Assembly: GCA_002308995.1 (NCBI GenBank)
Contig: DBWQ01000003.1
Span: 1-7,438 of the forward strand
DNA: 7,438 bases
From: Clostridiales bacterium UBA1234
GTDB lineage: Bacteria; Bacillota; Clostridia; TANB77; UBA1234
Direction of reading: 5' to 3'
In this document: piece after piece, positions 1 through 5,304 of the stretch
Position numbering within the stretch: the first letter of the stretch is position 1
How the letters are laid out: the number at the start of each line of letters is the position of its first letter
Notes under the pieces: model-generated
Databases searched by the model: none
What the model was told of the DNA's origin: nothing
What the model saw: only the letters and a program-made list of their open reading frames with translations
Position numbers and translations under genes: made by a program

Positions 1-1005
1 GATTTAAATAGAGCAGGAGTACCACTAATCGAGATTGTATCAGAGCCAGATATGCGAAGTGCGGAAGATGCAGTTGCATATGTAGAAAAATTAAAAGGTA
101 TTCTAGAATATATCGGTGTATCAGATTGTAAAATGCAAGAAGGCTCCCTTCGTGCAGATGTCAATTTATCACTTCGTCCAGTAGGTCAAAAAAAGTTTGG
201 TACCAGAACAGAAACGAAAAACTTAAACTCATTTAGGTCCATCGCAAGAGCCATCGAATTCGAAATTAATCGTCAAAAAGAAGTATTAGAATCAGGTGGC
301 ACAGTATACCAAGAAACGAGAAGATGGGATGACGAAAAAGGCGAAGGGTATTCAATGCGTAGCAAAGAAGATGCCCATGATTATCGTTATTTCCCAGAGC
401 CAGATTTACTTCCCATTGTGCTATCTGATGAATATATTCAAAACTTAAAAGATAATTTGCCAGAGCTTCCAGAAAGAAGAAAGAAGAGATACATGGAAGA
501 ACTTGGCCTTCCAGAATATGATGCCGATATTATCACTGGTTCCAAACAACTATCTGATTTCTTCGAAGAAGCAGCCAAAGTATCTGGCAATGCCAAAGCC
601 GTTAGTAACTGGGTGATGAGCGATATCTTAAGAGTGGCCAGAGAAAAAGATGTAGAGTATCGCGACCTACCATTTACCCCCGCACAATTTGGAGAGCTTA
701 TCAAATTAATTGACAAAGGAACGATTAGTGGCAAGATTGCCAAAACAGTCTTTGAAGAAATGACAGAAACAGGCAAAGACCCAGAAGCCATTGTCAAAGA
801 AAAAGGATTACTTCAAATCTCTGATGAAGGGGCTATCAAAGAAGTAGTAGAAAAAGTACTAGCTGCCAACGAGCAATCCATCATCGATTACAAAAACGGC
901 AAAGATAGGGCACTAGGCTACTTAGTAGGCCAATGCATGAAAGAAATGAAGGGCAAAGGAAACCCTGAAATGATTAATAAGTTTATTTTAGAGAAAATTA
1001 ACTAA
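1..1005 (+). CDS. gatB: Aspartyl/glutamyl-tRNA amidotransferase subunit B, 3' part (5' end outside window)
   Basis: GatB is the tRNA-binding and kinase-like subunit of the cytoplasmic GatCAB complex, which turns misacylated Glu-tRNA(Gln) (and Asp-tRNA(Asn)) into the correct amidated form using ammonia released by GatA. The frame is open from base 1, before the first ATG at 52, and its first residues read NRAGVPLIEIVSEPDMRS, a hallmark of the GatB core. EGSLRADVNLSLRP and GTRTETKNLNS follow, also typical. The C-terminal half is the helical YqeY-like domain (NWVMSDILR, KTVFEEM, LGYLVGQCMKEMKGKGNP). About 334 residues are present; GatB is usually about 475, so roughly the first 140 are missing through truncation by the window edge. 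gatC and gatA would be expected just upstream. A hairpin terminator follows the stop, so this is probably the end of that operon. The identification is very secure. Confidence 0.97.
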   Translation, partial: DLNRAGVPLIEIVSEPDMRSAEDAVAYVEKLKGILEYIGVSDCKMQEGSLRADVNLSLRPVGQKKFGTRTETKNLNSFRSIARAIEFEINRQKEVLESGGTVYQETRRWDDEKGEGYSMRSKEDAHDYRYFPEPDLLPIVLSDEYIQNLKDNLPELPERRKKRYMEELGLPEYDADIITGSKQLSDFFEEAAKVSGNAKAVSNWVMSDILRVAREKDVEYRDLPFTPAQFGELIKLIDKGTISGKIAKTVFEEMTETGKDPEAIVKEKGLLQISDEGAIKEVVEKVLAANEQSIIDYKNGKDRALGYLVGQCMKEMKGKGNPEMINKFILEKIN

Positions 1006-1019
1006 CGACCAAGAGGGAC
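1006..1019 (+). repeat. CGACCAARAGGGAC direct repeat, copy 1
   Basis: This copy reads CGACCAAGAGGGAC and matches copy 2 (1086-1099) at 13 of 14 bases, 80 bases away. Here it runs into the left arm of the gatB terminator. A looser third copy lies at the far end of the window (7416-7429). All three are intergenic, which suggests a dispersed short repeat, but the window is too small to establish a family. Confidence 0.45.
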
Positions 1020-1047
1020 GCTGGATTTTGTCCGGCACCCCTCTTTT
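1011..1047 (+). terminator. Intrinsic terminator after gatB
   Basis: AAGAGGG (1011-1017) pairs with CCCTCTT (1039-1045). After a 2+2 internal loop (AC/AC), GCTGGA (1020-1025) pairs with TCCGGC (1031-1036) through one G-T wobble, closing a TTTTG loop. The stem ends in TTTT (1044-1047). It starts a few bases after the gatB stop, as expected for a factor-independent terminator. Its left arm contains part of the 14-base repeat described separately. Confidence 0.8.
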
Positions 1048-1085
1048 GTAATCCTTCTCCTGCAAGACTTTCAAAAGCCACCAAG

Positions 1086-1099
1086 CGACCAAAAGGGAC
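1086..1099 (+). repeat. CGACCAARAGGGAC direct repeat, copy 2
   Basis: This copy reads CGACCAAAAGGGAC. The sequence following it (about 1100-1120) contains a TTGATTATG/TTGATTAAG tandem and no convincing promoter. It lies in the spacer between the gatB terminator and the AlkD-like gene. The two copies differ at a single base. Confidence 0.45.
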
Positions 1100-1146
1100 A
1101 GACCTTGATTATGTTGATTAAGAGAGGGATAGAAAGGGGAGTTTAT

Positions 1147-1854
1147 ATGAATCTTTTAGAAATCAAAAATAAGCTGATTTCCATGCAAGATAAAGAGAAT
1201 GCCGAGTTTAGTAAAAAGCTAAGCCCCGATACCAAGAAAAAAGTGCTTGGCATTCGCATTCCTATCCTTCGAAACTATGCCAAAGAGTTTGTAAAAACAG
1301 AAGACTGGCAAGCTTTTTTGAAGGAGGCACTAAATAAAAAACACAAGGAAGAATACATGGAAGAAGTAATGTTACAAGGTTTTGTTCTTGGCTATTCACC
1401 ACTACCACTGGAAGATAAACTAAGCTATGTCGAAAAGCTTATTCCAAAAATTGATGGATGGCAGATTTGTGATACGTTTATTCCAACACTCAAAATCAAG
1501 AAGAAAGATTTGCCTCGCGTGTGGGATTTTATTAATCCTTATGCTAAAAGCAAAAAAGAGTTTGAAATTCGCTTTGCGGTAATTATGATGCTTGATTACT
1601 TTATCATAGAGGAATATGTGGATGAGGTAATCAAAACCATTGATAGTATCCAAACCGATAAGTATTATGCTCAAATGGGTATGGCTTGGTGTCTTGCAGA
1701 AATTGGCATTAAGTTCCACGAAAAGGCCATGAAATACCTAAAAAGCAAGAATCATTTAGATGATTTTACCTACAATAAAGCTTTGCAAAAGATGATAGAA
1801 TCGTACCGTATCAATGAAAAAGAGAAGGAAATACTCAGAAAAATGAAGAAATAG
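1147..1854 (+). CDS. DNA alkylation repair enzyme, AlkD-like
   Basis: The product is an all-helical HEAT-repeat-like protein of 235 residues, the normal size of the AlkD family (DNA_alkylation), whose characterised members are glycosylases removing cationic alkylated purines such as N3-methyladenine and N7-methylguanine without base flipping. Residues corresponding to the AlkD active site are visible: W105 and D109 in DGWQICDTF (the Trp-x3-Asp spacing of the catalytic pair), R142 in FEIRFAVIMML and W181 in MAWCLAEIG. The matches are by motif pattern, not alignment. The start at 1147 is chosen because AAAGGGGAG (1133-1141) sits just upstream; the frame could extend to a TTG at 1105, but that stretch has no ribosome site and contains repeat DNA. 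No clear own promoter is visible. It is not functionally linked to its neighbours. Substrate range is inferred from the family. Confidence 0.88.
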   Translation: MNLLEIKNKLISMQDKENAEFSKKLSPDTKKKVLGIRIPILRNYAKEFVKTEDWQAFLKEALNKKHKEEYMEEVMLQGFVLGYSPLPLEDKLSYVEKLIPKIDGWQICDTFIPTLKIKKKDLPRVWDFINPYAKSKKEFEIRFAVIMMLDYFIIEEYVDEVIKTIDSIQTDKYYAQMGMAWCLAEIGIKFHEKAMKYLKSKNHLDDFTYNKALQKMIESYRINEKEKEILRKMKK

Positions 1855-1864
1855 CAAAAATTAG

Positions 1865-1893
1865 TTGACAAATTATGTTAATCTTAATATAAT
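1865..1893 (+). promoter_or_regulatory. Consensus sigma-A type promoter for the small-gene unit
   Basis: TTGACA (1865-1870) and TATAAT (1888-1893) are both perfect matches to the consensus, with the optimal 17-base spacer. The predicted start of transcription is near 1900, leaving a leader of about 30 bases with GGAGGT (1915-1920) before the ATG at 1930. No operator-like dyad of the kind seen further downstream is present, so high constitutive expression is a reasonable inference. Confidence 0.85.
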
Positions 1894-1929
1894 AATGAGG
1901 AAATTTGAATTTTTGGAGGTATCCACGAA

Positions 1930-2139
1930 ATGTCTGTTGTTTCTATGATGGTCATTCGAAAAATCGATCGAGAACTTAGCGATGCTCAGGAGGACTGCCT
2001 GAAAGGCATCGATGAGGCAAAGCGTCTTGTTGCAAAGAAGGTAATCGAGTTCCTTGATGGCTGGACACCACGGCTTAGCTATCGAGAACGAATCGAAGTC
2101 CTCGATTATGTCGAGGAAGAATACGGACTTTGTCTATAA
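1930..2139 (+). CDS. Small protein of unknown function (69 aa), first gene of a two-gene unit
   Basis: I do not recognise this 69-residue product. It is charged and predicted to be mostly helical, with an Asp/Glu/Lys-rich central helix (about residues 12-43, RELSDAQEDCLKGIDEAKRL), a turn at GWTPR, and a second helix ending in VLDYVEEEYG. There is no signal peptide, membrane segment or obvious DNA-binding motif. Coding status is supported by a consensus promoter, a GGAGGT ribosome site 9 bases before the ATG, and a stop that overlaps the ribosome site of the next gene. All six arginines use CGN codons and none AGA, unlike the AGA-rich genes nearby, and the gene looks richer in G+C. That could mean recent transfer or strong expression. 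Several short inverted repeats (for example CTCGA-TTATG-TCGAG at 2101-2115) lie inside it. Confidence 0.72.
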   Translation: MSVVSMMVIRKIDRELSDAQEDCLKGIDEAKRLVAKKVIEFLDGWTPRLSYRERIEVLDYVEEEYGLCL

Positions 2140-2148
2140 GGAGGAGTC

Positions 2149-2379
2149 ATGAATCAAATACAGGTTTTTCTGGGAAAAAAGCAACTAGTATCAGACATCC
2201 GCGTCAACATGGCTTTTGAAACAGCATTTCATGAGCCACCCGTGTCTCTTCACCGAACAGGCAATCAAGTGACGGTTTCTACCCAGCTTCCGCTTAAACG
2301 AAAGCGGGTGGTTCTTTTTAGCTCCTGCTTGGGGCTGAAGGCAAAAATAATTGGCGAAGAACTCGCCGAGATTCGATAA
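2149..2379 (+). CDS. Small basic protein of unknown function (76 aa), second gene of the unit
   Basis: I do not recognise this 76-residue product. It starts 9 bases after the upstream stop; AAGGAGG (2138-2144) overlaps that stop, so the two genes are very probably translated from one message. The sequence suggests mainly beta structure (IQVFLGKKQL, NQVTVSTQLP, RVVLFSSCLGLKAKII) with a basic patch LPLKRKRVV near residues 48-56. There is no signal peptide or clear membrane span. All five arginines are CGN codons, as in the partner gene, so the two probably arrived and evolve together. A strong terminator begins 7 bases after its stop. A helical small protein paired with a basic one resembles the layout of toxin-antitoxin pairs, but no family motif supports that assignment. 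Confidence 0.68.
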   Translation: MNQIQVFLGKKQLVSDIRVNMAFETAFHEPPVSLHRTGNQVTVSTQLPLKRKRVVLFSSCLGLKAKIIGEELAEIR

Positions 2380-2385
2380 GAATCT

Positions 2386-2430
2386 AAAAAGGAAAAATCC
2401 TTCACATCCGTGAGGGATTTTTCCTTTTTT
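2386..2430 (+). terminator. Very strong intrinsic terminator after the small-gene unit
   Basis: A 20-base-pair stem joins 2386-2405 to 2410-2429 around the loop ATCC (2406-2409), with a single U-G wobble and no mismatch. The right arm ends in a run of six T (2425-2430). It starts 7 bases after the second small gene's stop. The A-run and T-run are complementary, so the hairpin could also act on a transcript from the other strand, but no minus-strand gene is supported here. Confidence 0.95.
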
Positions 2431-2452
2431 CAAAAAATATGGTAAAATAATA

Positions 2453-2481
2453 TTGACAAAGTATGATAGTATCATTATAAT
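2453..2481 (+). promoter_or_regulatory. Promoter of nadD-nadE
   Basis: TTGACA (2453-2458) and TATAAT (2476-2481) are perfect consensus elements at 17-base spacing. The -10 hexamer lies inside the 19-base dyad at 2467-2485, so a protein bound there would block RNA polymerase. Predicted transcription start is near 2488, just ahead of the AAGGGA ribosome site at about 2495-2499. Confidence 0.85.
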
Positions 2482-2485
2482 AATA
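2467..2485 (+). promoter_or_regulatory. Candidate NrtR operator 1 (nadD promoter)
   Basis: The sequence TAGTATCAT-T-ATAATAATA fits the dyad TAnTATCAT-N-ATGATAnTA with one mismatch in the right half. It covers the -10 hexamer of the nadD promoter. An extra perfect half-site, ATGATAGTA (2463-2471), overlaps the left half so that ATGATA-G-TATCAT (2463-2475) is a perfect 13-base palindrome in the promoter spacer. Assignment to the NrtR-like regulator encoded at 6558 is inference from the recurrence of the site in this locus. Confidence 0.6.
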
Positions 2486-2504
2486 ACTGAAAGAAGGGAT
2501 AAAA

Positions 2505-3128
2505 ATGAAAAATAAGATAGTCATATTTGGTGGTTCGTTTAATCCACCGCTAAACTCCCATTTTTCAATAGCACAGGAAGTGCTAAATGAATGCGATGAC
2601 GTTGAAAAAATTGTGTTTGTACCTGTGAATCAAATCTATTCCAAAAAGGGATTAATTGCTAATAAAGATCGAATGGCCATGCTTCATTTAGTGATTCAAA
2701 AAAATGATCAATTTGAATTGTCAGATATCGATATGTACTCAGATCATTCTTTATACATGATAGAAATTTTAAATGCCATGCAGGAAAAATATCCAGATAA
2801 AACCATTTCTTTCTTGGTAGGAAGCGATAATTTTAAAGATGTGAGTCGTTGGAGAAATGCTAAAGAATTGTTATCTAAATACCAAGTGATGGTGATGGCT
2901 CGCGATGAAGATCAAGTTGAAGCAATGATTGGACAAGATGAAATACTAAAAGAAGTAAAAGATAATATCTATGTTTTAAAACAAGCAATTAGAAGTAATT
3001 ATAGTTCTACCTATGTAAGAGAGCAAATACTGCAAGGAAAAAGTGTGAGGTATTTAATGCCAGACGAAGTGTGGGAGTATATTCAAAGTCACCAGTTATA
3101 TCAACAAAAAGAAGAGAAAGAGCGATAA
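2505..3128 (+). CDS. nadD: Nicotinate-nucleotide adenylyltransferase (NadD family)
   Basis: NadD transfers AMP from ATP to nicotinate mononucleotide, giving deamido-NAD, the step before NadE. The 207-residue length is usual for the family. Visible motifs are the N-terminal nucleotide-binding loop IFGGSFNPP (residues 7-15), LVGSDNF with SRW (104-116; family pattern GxD...W), the C-terminal SSTYVR (167-172; equivalent to ISxTxIR) and YLMPDEVWEYI (183-193). The (H/T)xGH catalytic motif is altered to LNSH (16-19): the second His is kept, the first is Leu and the Gly is Ser. The enzyme may belong to a variant NadD subgroup or have shifted activity. The start at 2505 follows a modest AAGGGA site and a perfect promoter. 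Its stop overlaps the alternative start of the next frame (TAATG), so it is tightly coupled to nadE, which supports a true NAD role. Confidence 0.85.
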   Translation: MKNKIVIFGGSFNPPLNSHFSIAQEVLNECDDVEKIVFVPVNQIYSKKGLIANKDRMAMLHLVIQKNDQFELSDIDMYSDHSLYMIEILNAMQEKYPDKTISFLVGSDNFKDVSRWRNAKELLSKYQVMVMARDEDQVEAMIGQDEILKEVKDNIYVLKQAIRSNYSSTYVREQILQGKSVRYLMPDEVWEYIQSHQLYQQKEEKER

Positions 3129-3145
3129 TGAAAGGAGTGTGTGTG

Positions 3146-3892
3146 ATGATTCAAAACATCCAAAAAGAAGTCGATGCCATTTGTACATGGATTCAAAACT
3201 ATGTGGAGGAAGCACATGCAGAAGGTGTTGTCGTTGGTAATAGTGGTGGTAAAGACTGTGCCACTGTGATTGCCCTTGCCACCAAAGCACTTGGTAGTGA
3301 AAGAGTTTTAACAGCAGCCCTTCCTTGTAGTTCTATTCATGCCGATTACGAAGATGCCAAACTAGTTTCTGATCATTTTGGCGTGCCCCTTTTAAAAATT
3401 GAATTAACGGATACGTATTTGACATTTGAAAAAACATTAGAGGGAGTAGTAAACCCAAAAGAAGATTGGAGACTAAAAGAAGCAAAAATTAATATGAAGC
3501 CAAGGCTTCGCATGATCACACTTTATTATTTGGCACAAAACTTAAATTATTTAGTTATTGGCACGGGAAATAAGTGTGAAGCAACGGTTGGCTATACTAC
3601 TAAGTGGGGAGATAATGCCAGCGACCTAAATCCGCTTGGAGAATTTACGGTAGAAGAAGTGTATGAAATAGCAGCTTACTTAGGGGTGCCAGATAAGATT
3701 ATTCATAAAGCACCATCTGATGGTCTAGGTGGTCAAACAGATGAAGAAAAACTTGGTGTAACTTACAAGCAAATTGCTGAGTATATAGAAACAGGAACTA
3801 CTGATGAAAAAGCCCTAGCAATCATTAAGCGCAAGGAAAAAGCTTCAGAACATAAGAGAAAGCCGATTCCTGTATATCATCGTCTCACATAG
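3146..3892 (+). CDS. nadE: NAD+ synthetase, ammonia-dependent
   Basis: This enzyme amidates deamido-NAD to NAD with ATP and ammonia through an adenylated intermediate. The 248-residue product is the synthetase domain alone, without the N-terminal glutaminase (CN-hydrolase) domain of longer NadE, so it should use free ammonia. Motifs in order are the pyrophosphate loop NSGGKDCA (32-39), NMKPRLRMITLYY (116-128), GTGNKCEATVGYTTKWGD (139-156), NPLGEFTVEEVY (162-173) and PSDGLGGQTDEEKLG (190-204). The start is placed at 3146 because AAAGGAG (3131-3137) lies 8 bases upstream. In-frame ATGs at 3071 and 3128 lie inside or touching nadD and lack a site. nadD and nadE form consecutive steps in one transcript. 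The SGGKDC form in place of the commoner SGGIDS is a minor variation. Confidence 0.95.
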   Translation: MIQNIQKEVDAICTWIQNYVEEAHAEGVVVGNSGGKDCATVIALATKALGSERVLTAALPCSSIHADYEDAKLVSDHFGVPLLKIELTDTYLTFEKTLEGVVNPKEDWRLKEAKINMKPRLRMITLYYLAQNLNYLVIGTGNKCEATVGYTTKWGDNASDLNPLGEFTVEEVYEIAAYLGVPDKIIHKAPSDGLGGQTDEEKLGVTYKQIAEYIETGTTDEKALAIIKRKEKASEHKRKPIPVYHRLT

Positions 3893-3928
3893 TTTTTCAG
3901 CAAAATCAGTGTTTTTAAATAAGAATTA

Positions 3929-3952
3929 GCCCACAGGATTGTGGGCAATCTT
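3929..3952 (+). terminator. Hairpin after nadE, possible weak terminator
   Basis: GCCCACA (3929-3935) and TGTGGGC (3940-3946) form a perfect 7-base-pair GC-rich stem with loop GGAT, followed by AATCTTT. The U-tract is poor, so termination may be partial and some transcripts may run on into the adenylyltransferase-pnuC genes. It lies 37 bases after the nadE stop. Confidence 0.55.
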
Positions 3953-3964
3953 TAAAGTGTTTGA

Positions 3965-3983
3965 TGTTATCATAATGATAATA
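3965..3983 (+). promoter_or_regulatory. Candidate NrtR operator 2 (upstream of adenylyltransferase-pnuC)
   Basis: TGTTATCAT-A-ATGATAATA matches the shared dyad with one mismatch in the left half and a perfect right half. Its core TTATCAT-A-ATGATAA (3967-3981) is a perfect 15-base palindrome. It ends right before the AGGAG ribosome site (3986-3990). CATAAT or TATCAT within it could serve as a -10 element, but I find no good -35, so the promoter itself is uncertain. Confidence 0.6.
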
Positions 3984-3999
3984 AAAGGAGATGATGCCT

Positions 4000-4500
4000 A
4001 TGAAAGAATATCCAGTAGGTATGTACGGAGGAAAGTTTATGCCATTTCACAAAGGACATTTTTATTGTATTGAAAAAGCCCTGGAACAATGTGAAAAAGT
4101 CTATGTGATTTTGTTTTATGGGGGAGCAGATGAAGAAAAGATTTTAGCAAAAGATAGAAGAGACTACCTGAGTGTAGCAGAAAGAAAACGCCACATCGAA
4201 CAAGCAATTCAAGAAAAATTCCCAAAAGGGAATGTGGTGCTAAAACTCATTGATGTTTCACCATGTAGAGATACAAAAGGCGAAGAAGATTGGGATGCAG
4301 AGACACCGTTGGTACTTAATGCGATTGGCAAAATGAATGCGGTATATAGTAGTGAACCAAGTTATGAAGCGTATTTCAAAAGAGCCTATCCTTGGGCAAC
4401 ACACATATTAGTGGATCCACCACGAGAAGTATATCCCATTAGTGGAACCAAAATTAGAAACATGAACACCAAAGAAGAACAAGAAAAGTGGATGATATAA
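4000..4500 (+). CDS. nadR-like: NadR-type nicotinamide-nucleotide adenylyltransferase, single domain
   Basis: The 166-residue product matches the central adenylyltransferase domain of NadR, which makes NAD from NMN and ATP. It has GGKFMPFHKGH (10-20) with an intact HxGH motif, SSEP (117-120), Y122/Y125, LVDPPR (137-142) and ISGTKIR (147-153), in the same order as in NadR. Both the N-terminal DNA-binding domain and the C-terminal riboside kinase domain of full NadR are absent; the gene ends shortly after ISGTKIR. The start is set at 4000 because AGGAG (3986-3990) is 9 bases away, whereas the ATGs at 3991 and 3994 are too close. pnuC follows 18 bases later, tying the gene to riboside salvage. 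A general nucleotidyltransferase of other specificity is possible, but the context argues for NMN. Confidence 0.82.
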   Translation: MKEYPVGMYGGKFMPFHKGHFYCIEKALEQCEKVYVILFYGGADEEKILAKDRRDYLSVAERKRHIEQAIQEKFPKGNVVLKLIDVSPCRDTKGEEDWDAETPLVLNAIGKMNAVYSSEPSYEAYFKRAYPWATHILVDPPREVYPISGTKIRNMNTKEEQEKWMI

Positions 4501-4518
4501 AGAAAGGATGGATGACAT

Positions 4519-5235
4519 ATGAATAATTTGTTAAAAAGTATTAAAGCAATTAAATGGTATGAATGGGTAATGATGGTGATTATGATTGGCATTGCTGCCT
4601 ATGCGATGATAAGTGCATTTGTAAGCCCTAAAGAAGGAGGCAATCCTCCTTGGCTTACAGTAGTGAATTTTATTAGTGCTGTATGTGGGGTATTTTGTAT
4701 CTTCTTATGTGCTAAAGCAAGTATTTCTAATTTTGTGTTTGGTGCGGTTAACACGGTGGTATACATTGTGTATTTGTGGTACTGGAAAATTTATGGTACA
4801 TTTGCATTGGAACTTTTGGTGTATTTCCCAATTAATTTTATTTCGTGGTATATTTGGGCAAAGCATCGTGATGAAGAACAAGAGGAAATTACCAAAACTA
4901 AAAAGCTTAGCGTGAAACAAGATTTTTTAGTGGCTACTATGCTGATTTTAGCTACCACCATCTATCATTTTATTTTAGTAAAATTAGAAGGAACGGTGCC
5001 ACTACTTGATAGCTTAACGGTAGCTATCGGTATTATTGCCGTGATTTTGGAAATGCTTAGATATAGAGAACAATATGTGCTATGGCTAATTACCGATGTT
5101 ATCGCGGTTATCATGTACATTGTTCATTTTGATGCAGTCTACTTAACCAAAAAGACTATTTATTTGATTATGGCAGTGATTGGATTAATTAACTGGTGGA
5201 AACTTCAAAAAACAAGAAATATAGCCAATGAATAG
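4519..5235 (+). CDS. pnuC: Nicotinamide riboside transporter PnuC
   Basis: PnuC is an inner-membrane facilitator that lets nicotinamide riboside into the cell, where phosphorylation traps it. The 238-residue product is rich in hydrophobic helices (about 17-34, 45-66, 69-91, 95-113, 135-153, 162-178, 185-206 and 211-227), consistent with a seven-helix core plus one peripheral helix. It keeps family motifs: SISNFVFGAVNTVVYIVYLW, ELLVYFPINFISWYIWAKH with the conserved Trp-rich helix, and YREQYVLWLITDVIAVIMYI near residue 182. A charged cytoplasmic loop (about 114-131, RDEEQEEITKTKK) separates the halves. The ribosome site is AGAAAGGA (4501-4508), 10 bases before the ATG. It shares a transcript with the NMN adenylyltransferase, and the hairpin at 5246-5287 closes the unit. 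Confidence 0.93.
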   Translation: MNNLLKSIKAIKWYEWVMMVIMIGIAAYAMISAFVSPKEGGNPPWLTVVNFISAVCGVFCIFLCAKASISNFVFGAVNTVVYIVYLWYWKIYGTFALELLVYFPINFISWYIWAKHRDEEQEEITKTKKLSVKQDFLVATMLILATTIYHFILVKLEGTVPLLDSLTVAIGIIAVILEMLRYREQYVLWLITDVIAVIMYIVHFDAVYLTKKTIYLIMAVIGLINWWKLQKTRNIANE

Positions 5236-5236
5236 T

Positions 5237-5265
5237 TTGACAAATAAAGTCGTTCATATTATCAT
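5237..5265 (+). promoter_or_regulatory. Candidate promoter of the PstS-like/NrtR unit
   Basis: TTGACA (5237-5242, touching the pnuC stop region) and TATCAT (5260-5265, one mismatch to TATAAT) are 17 bases apart. The -10 is the left half of the dyad 5257-5275. A start near 5272 would leave only the right arm of the terminator hairpin in the new transcript, so that message would not fold the terminator. Confidence 0.6.
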
Positions 5266-5287
5266 AGAGATAGTATGAACGATTTTT
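5246..5287 (+). terminator. Terminator after pnuC, overlapping a promoter and a dyad
   Basis: Bases 5246-5263 pair with 5269-5286 through 18 base pairs, two of them G-T wobbles, around the 5-base loop 5264-5268. The right arm ends in TTTTT (5283-5287). The hairpin begins 10 bases after the pnuC stop. The stem is AT-rich except for its CGTTC/GAACG segment, so termination may be only partial. The same DNA contains the candidate operator 5257-5275 and the -10 of a candidate promoter. Confidence 0.65.
5257..5275 (+). promoter_or_regulatory. Candidate NrtR operator 3 (PstS-like/NrtR promoter)
   Basis: TATTATCAT-A-GAGATAGTA has a perfect left half of the shared dyad and two mismatches in the right half, centred on base 5266. 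The wider inverted repeat 5251-5281 shares this centre. Its position over a -10 hexamer is the same kind of placement as operator 1. If bound by the regulator made from this unit, it would give autoregulation. Confidence 0.55.
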
Positions 5288-5304
5288 AATAGGAGGGAAA
5301 ATAG

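Noticed and set aside
438..797. Open frame on the minus strand inside gatB (119 codons)
   Set aside because: It is fully antisense to conserved GatB sequence, has no ribosome site, and its Ser/Leu-rich translation looks like a reverse-complement shadow.
1105..1146. Longer AlkD-like protein starting at TTG 1105
   Set aside because: It lacks a ribosome site and is not part of the AlkD fold; ATG 1147 has AAAGGGGAG upstream.
1930..2139. Structured noncoding RNA suggested by several short inverted repeats
   Set aside because: The inverted repeats are short and inconsistent, and an intact frame with a good ribosome site and a coupled downstream gene explains the region better.
2290..2307. CCGCTT-AAACGA-AAGCGG hairpin followed by a T-rich stretch inside the second small gene
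   Set aside because: The stem is only 6 base pairs, the T-run is 11 bases downstream, and it lies within an open frame that has its own strong terminator.
1930..2379. Toxin-antitoxin system
   Set aside because: Size and pairing fit, but neither protein shows a recognisable toxin or antitoxin motif, so it is kept as an open question only.
3071..3145. Longer NadE starting inside nadD (3071 or 3128)
   Set aside because: The extension reads nadD DNA in another frame; AAAGGAG at 3131-3137 serves the ATG at 3146.
3939..3976. A full promoter at operator 2
   Set aside because: CATAAT or TATCAT could be a -10, but no acceptable -35 is found at 16-18 bases; only the dyad is reported.
4676..4915. Second plus-strand open frame inside pnuC
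   Set aside because: It is a frame shadow of a hydrophobic gene, with no ribosome site; the PnuC frame carries all family motifs.
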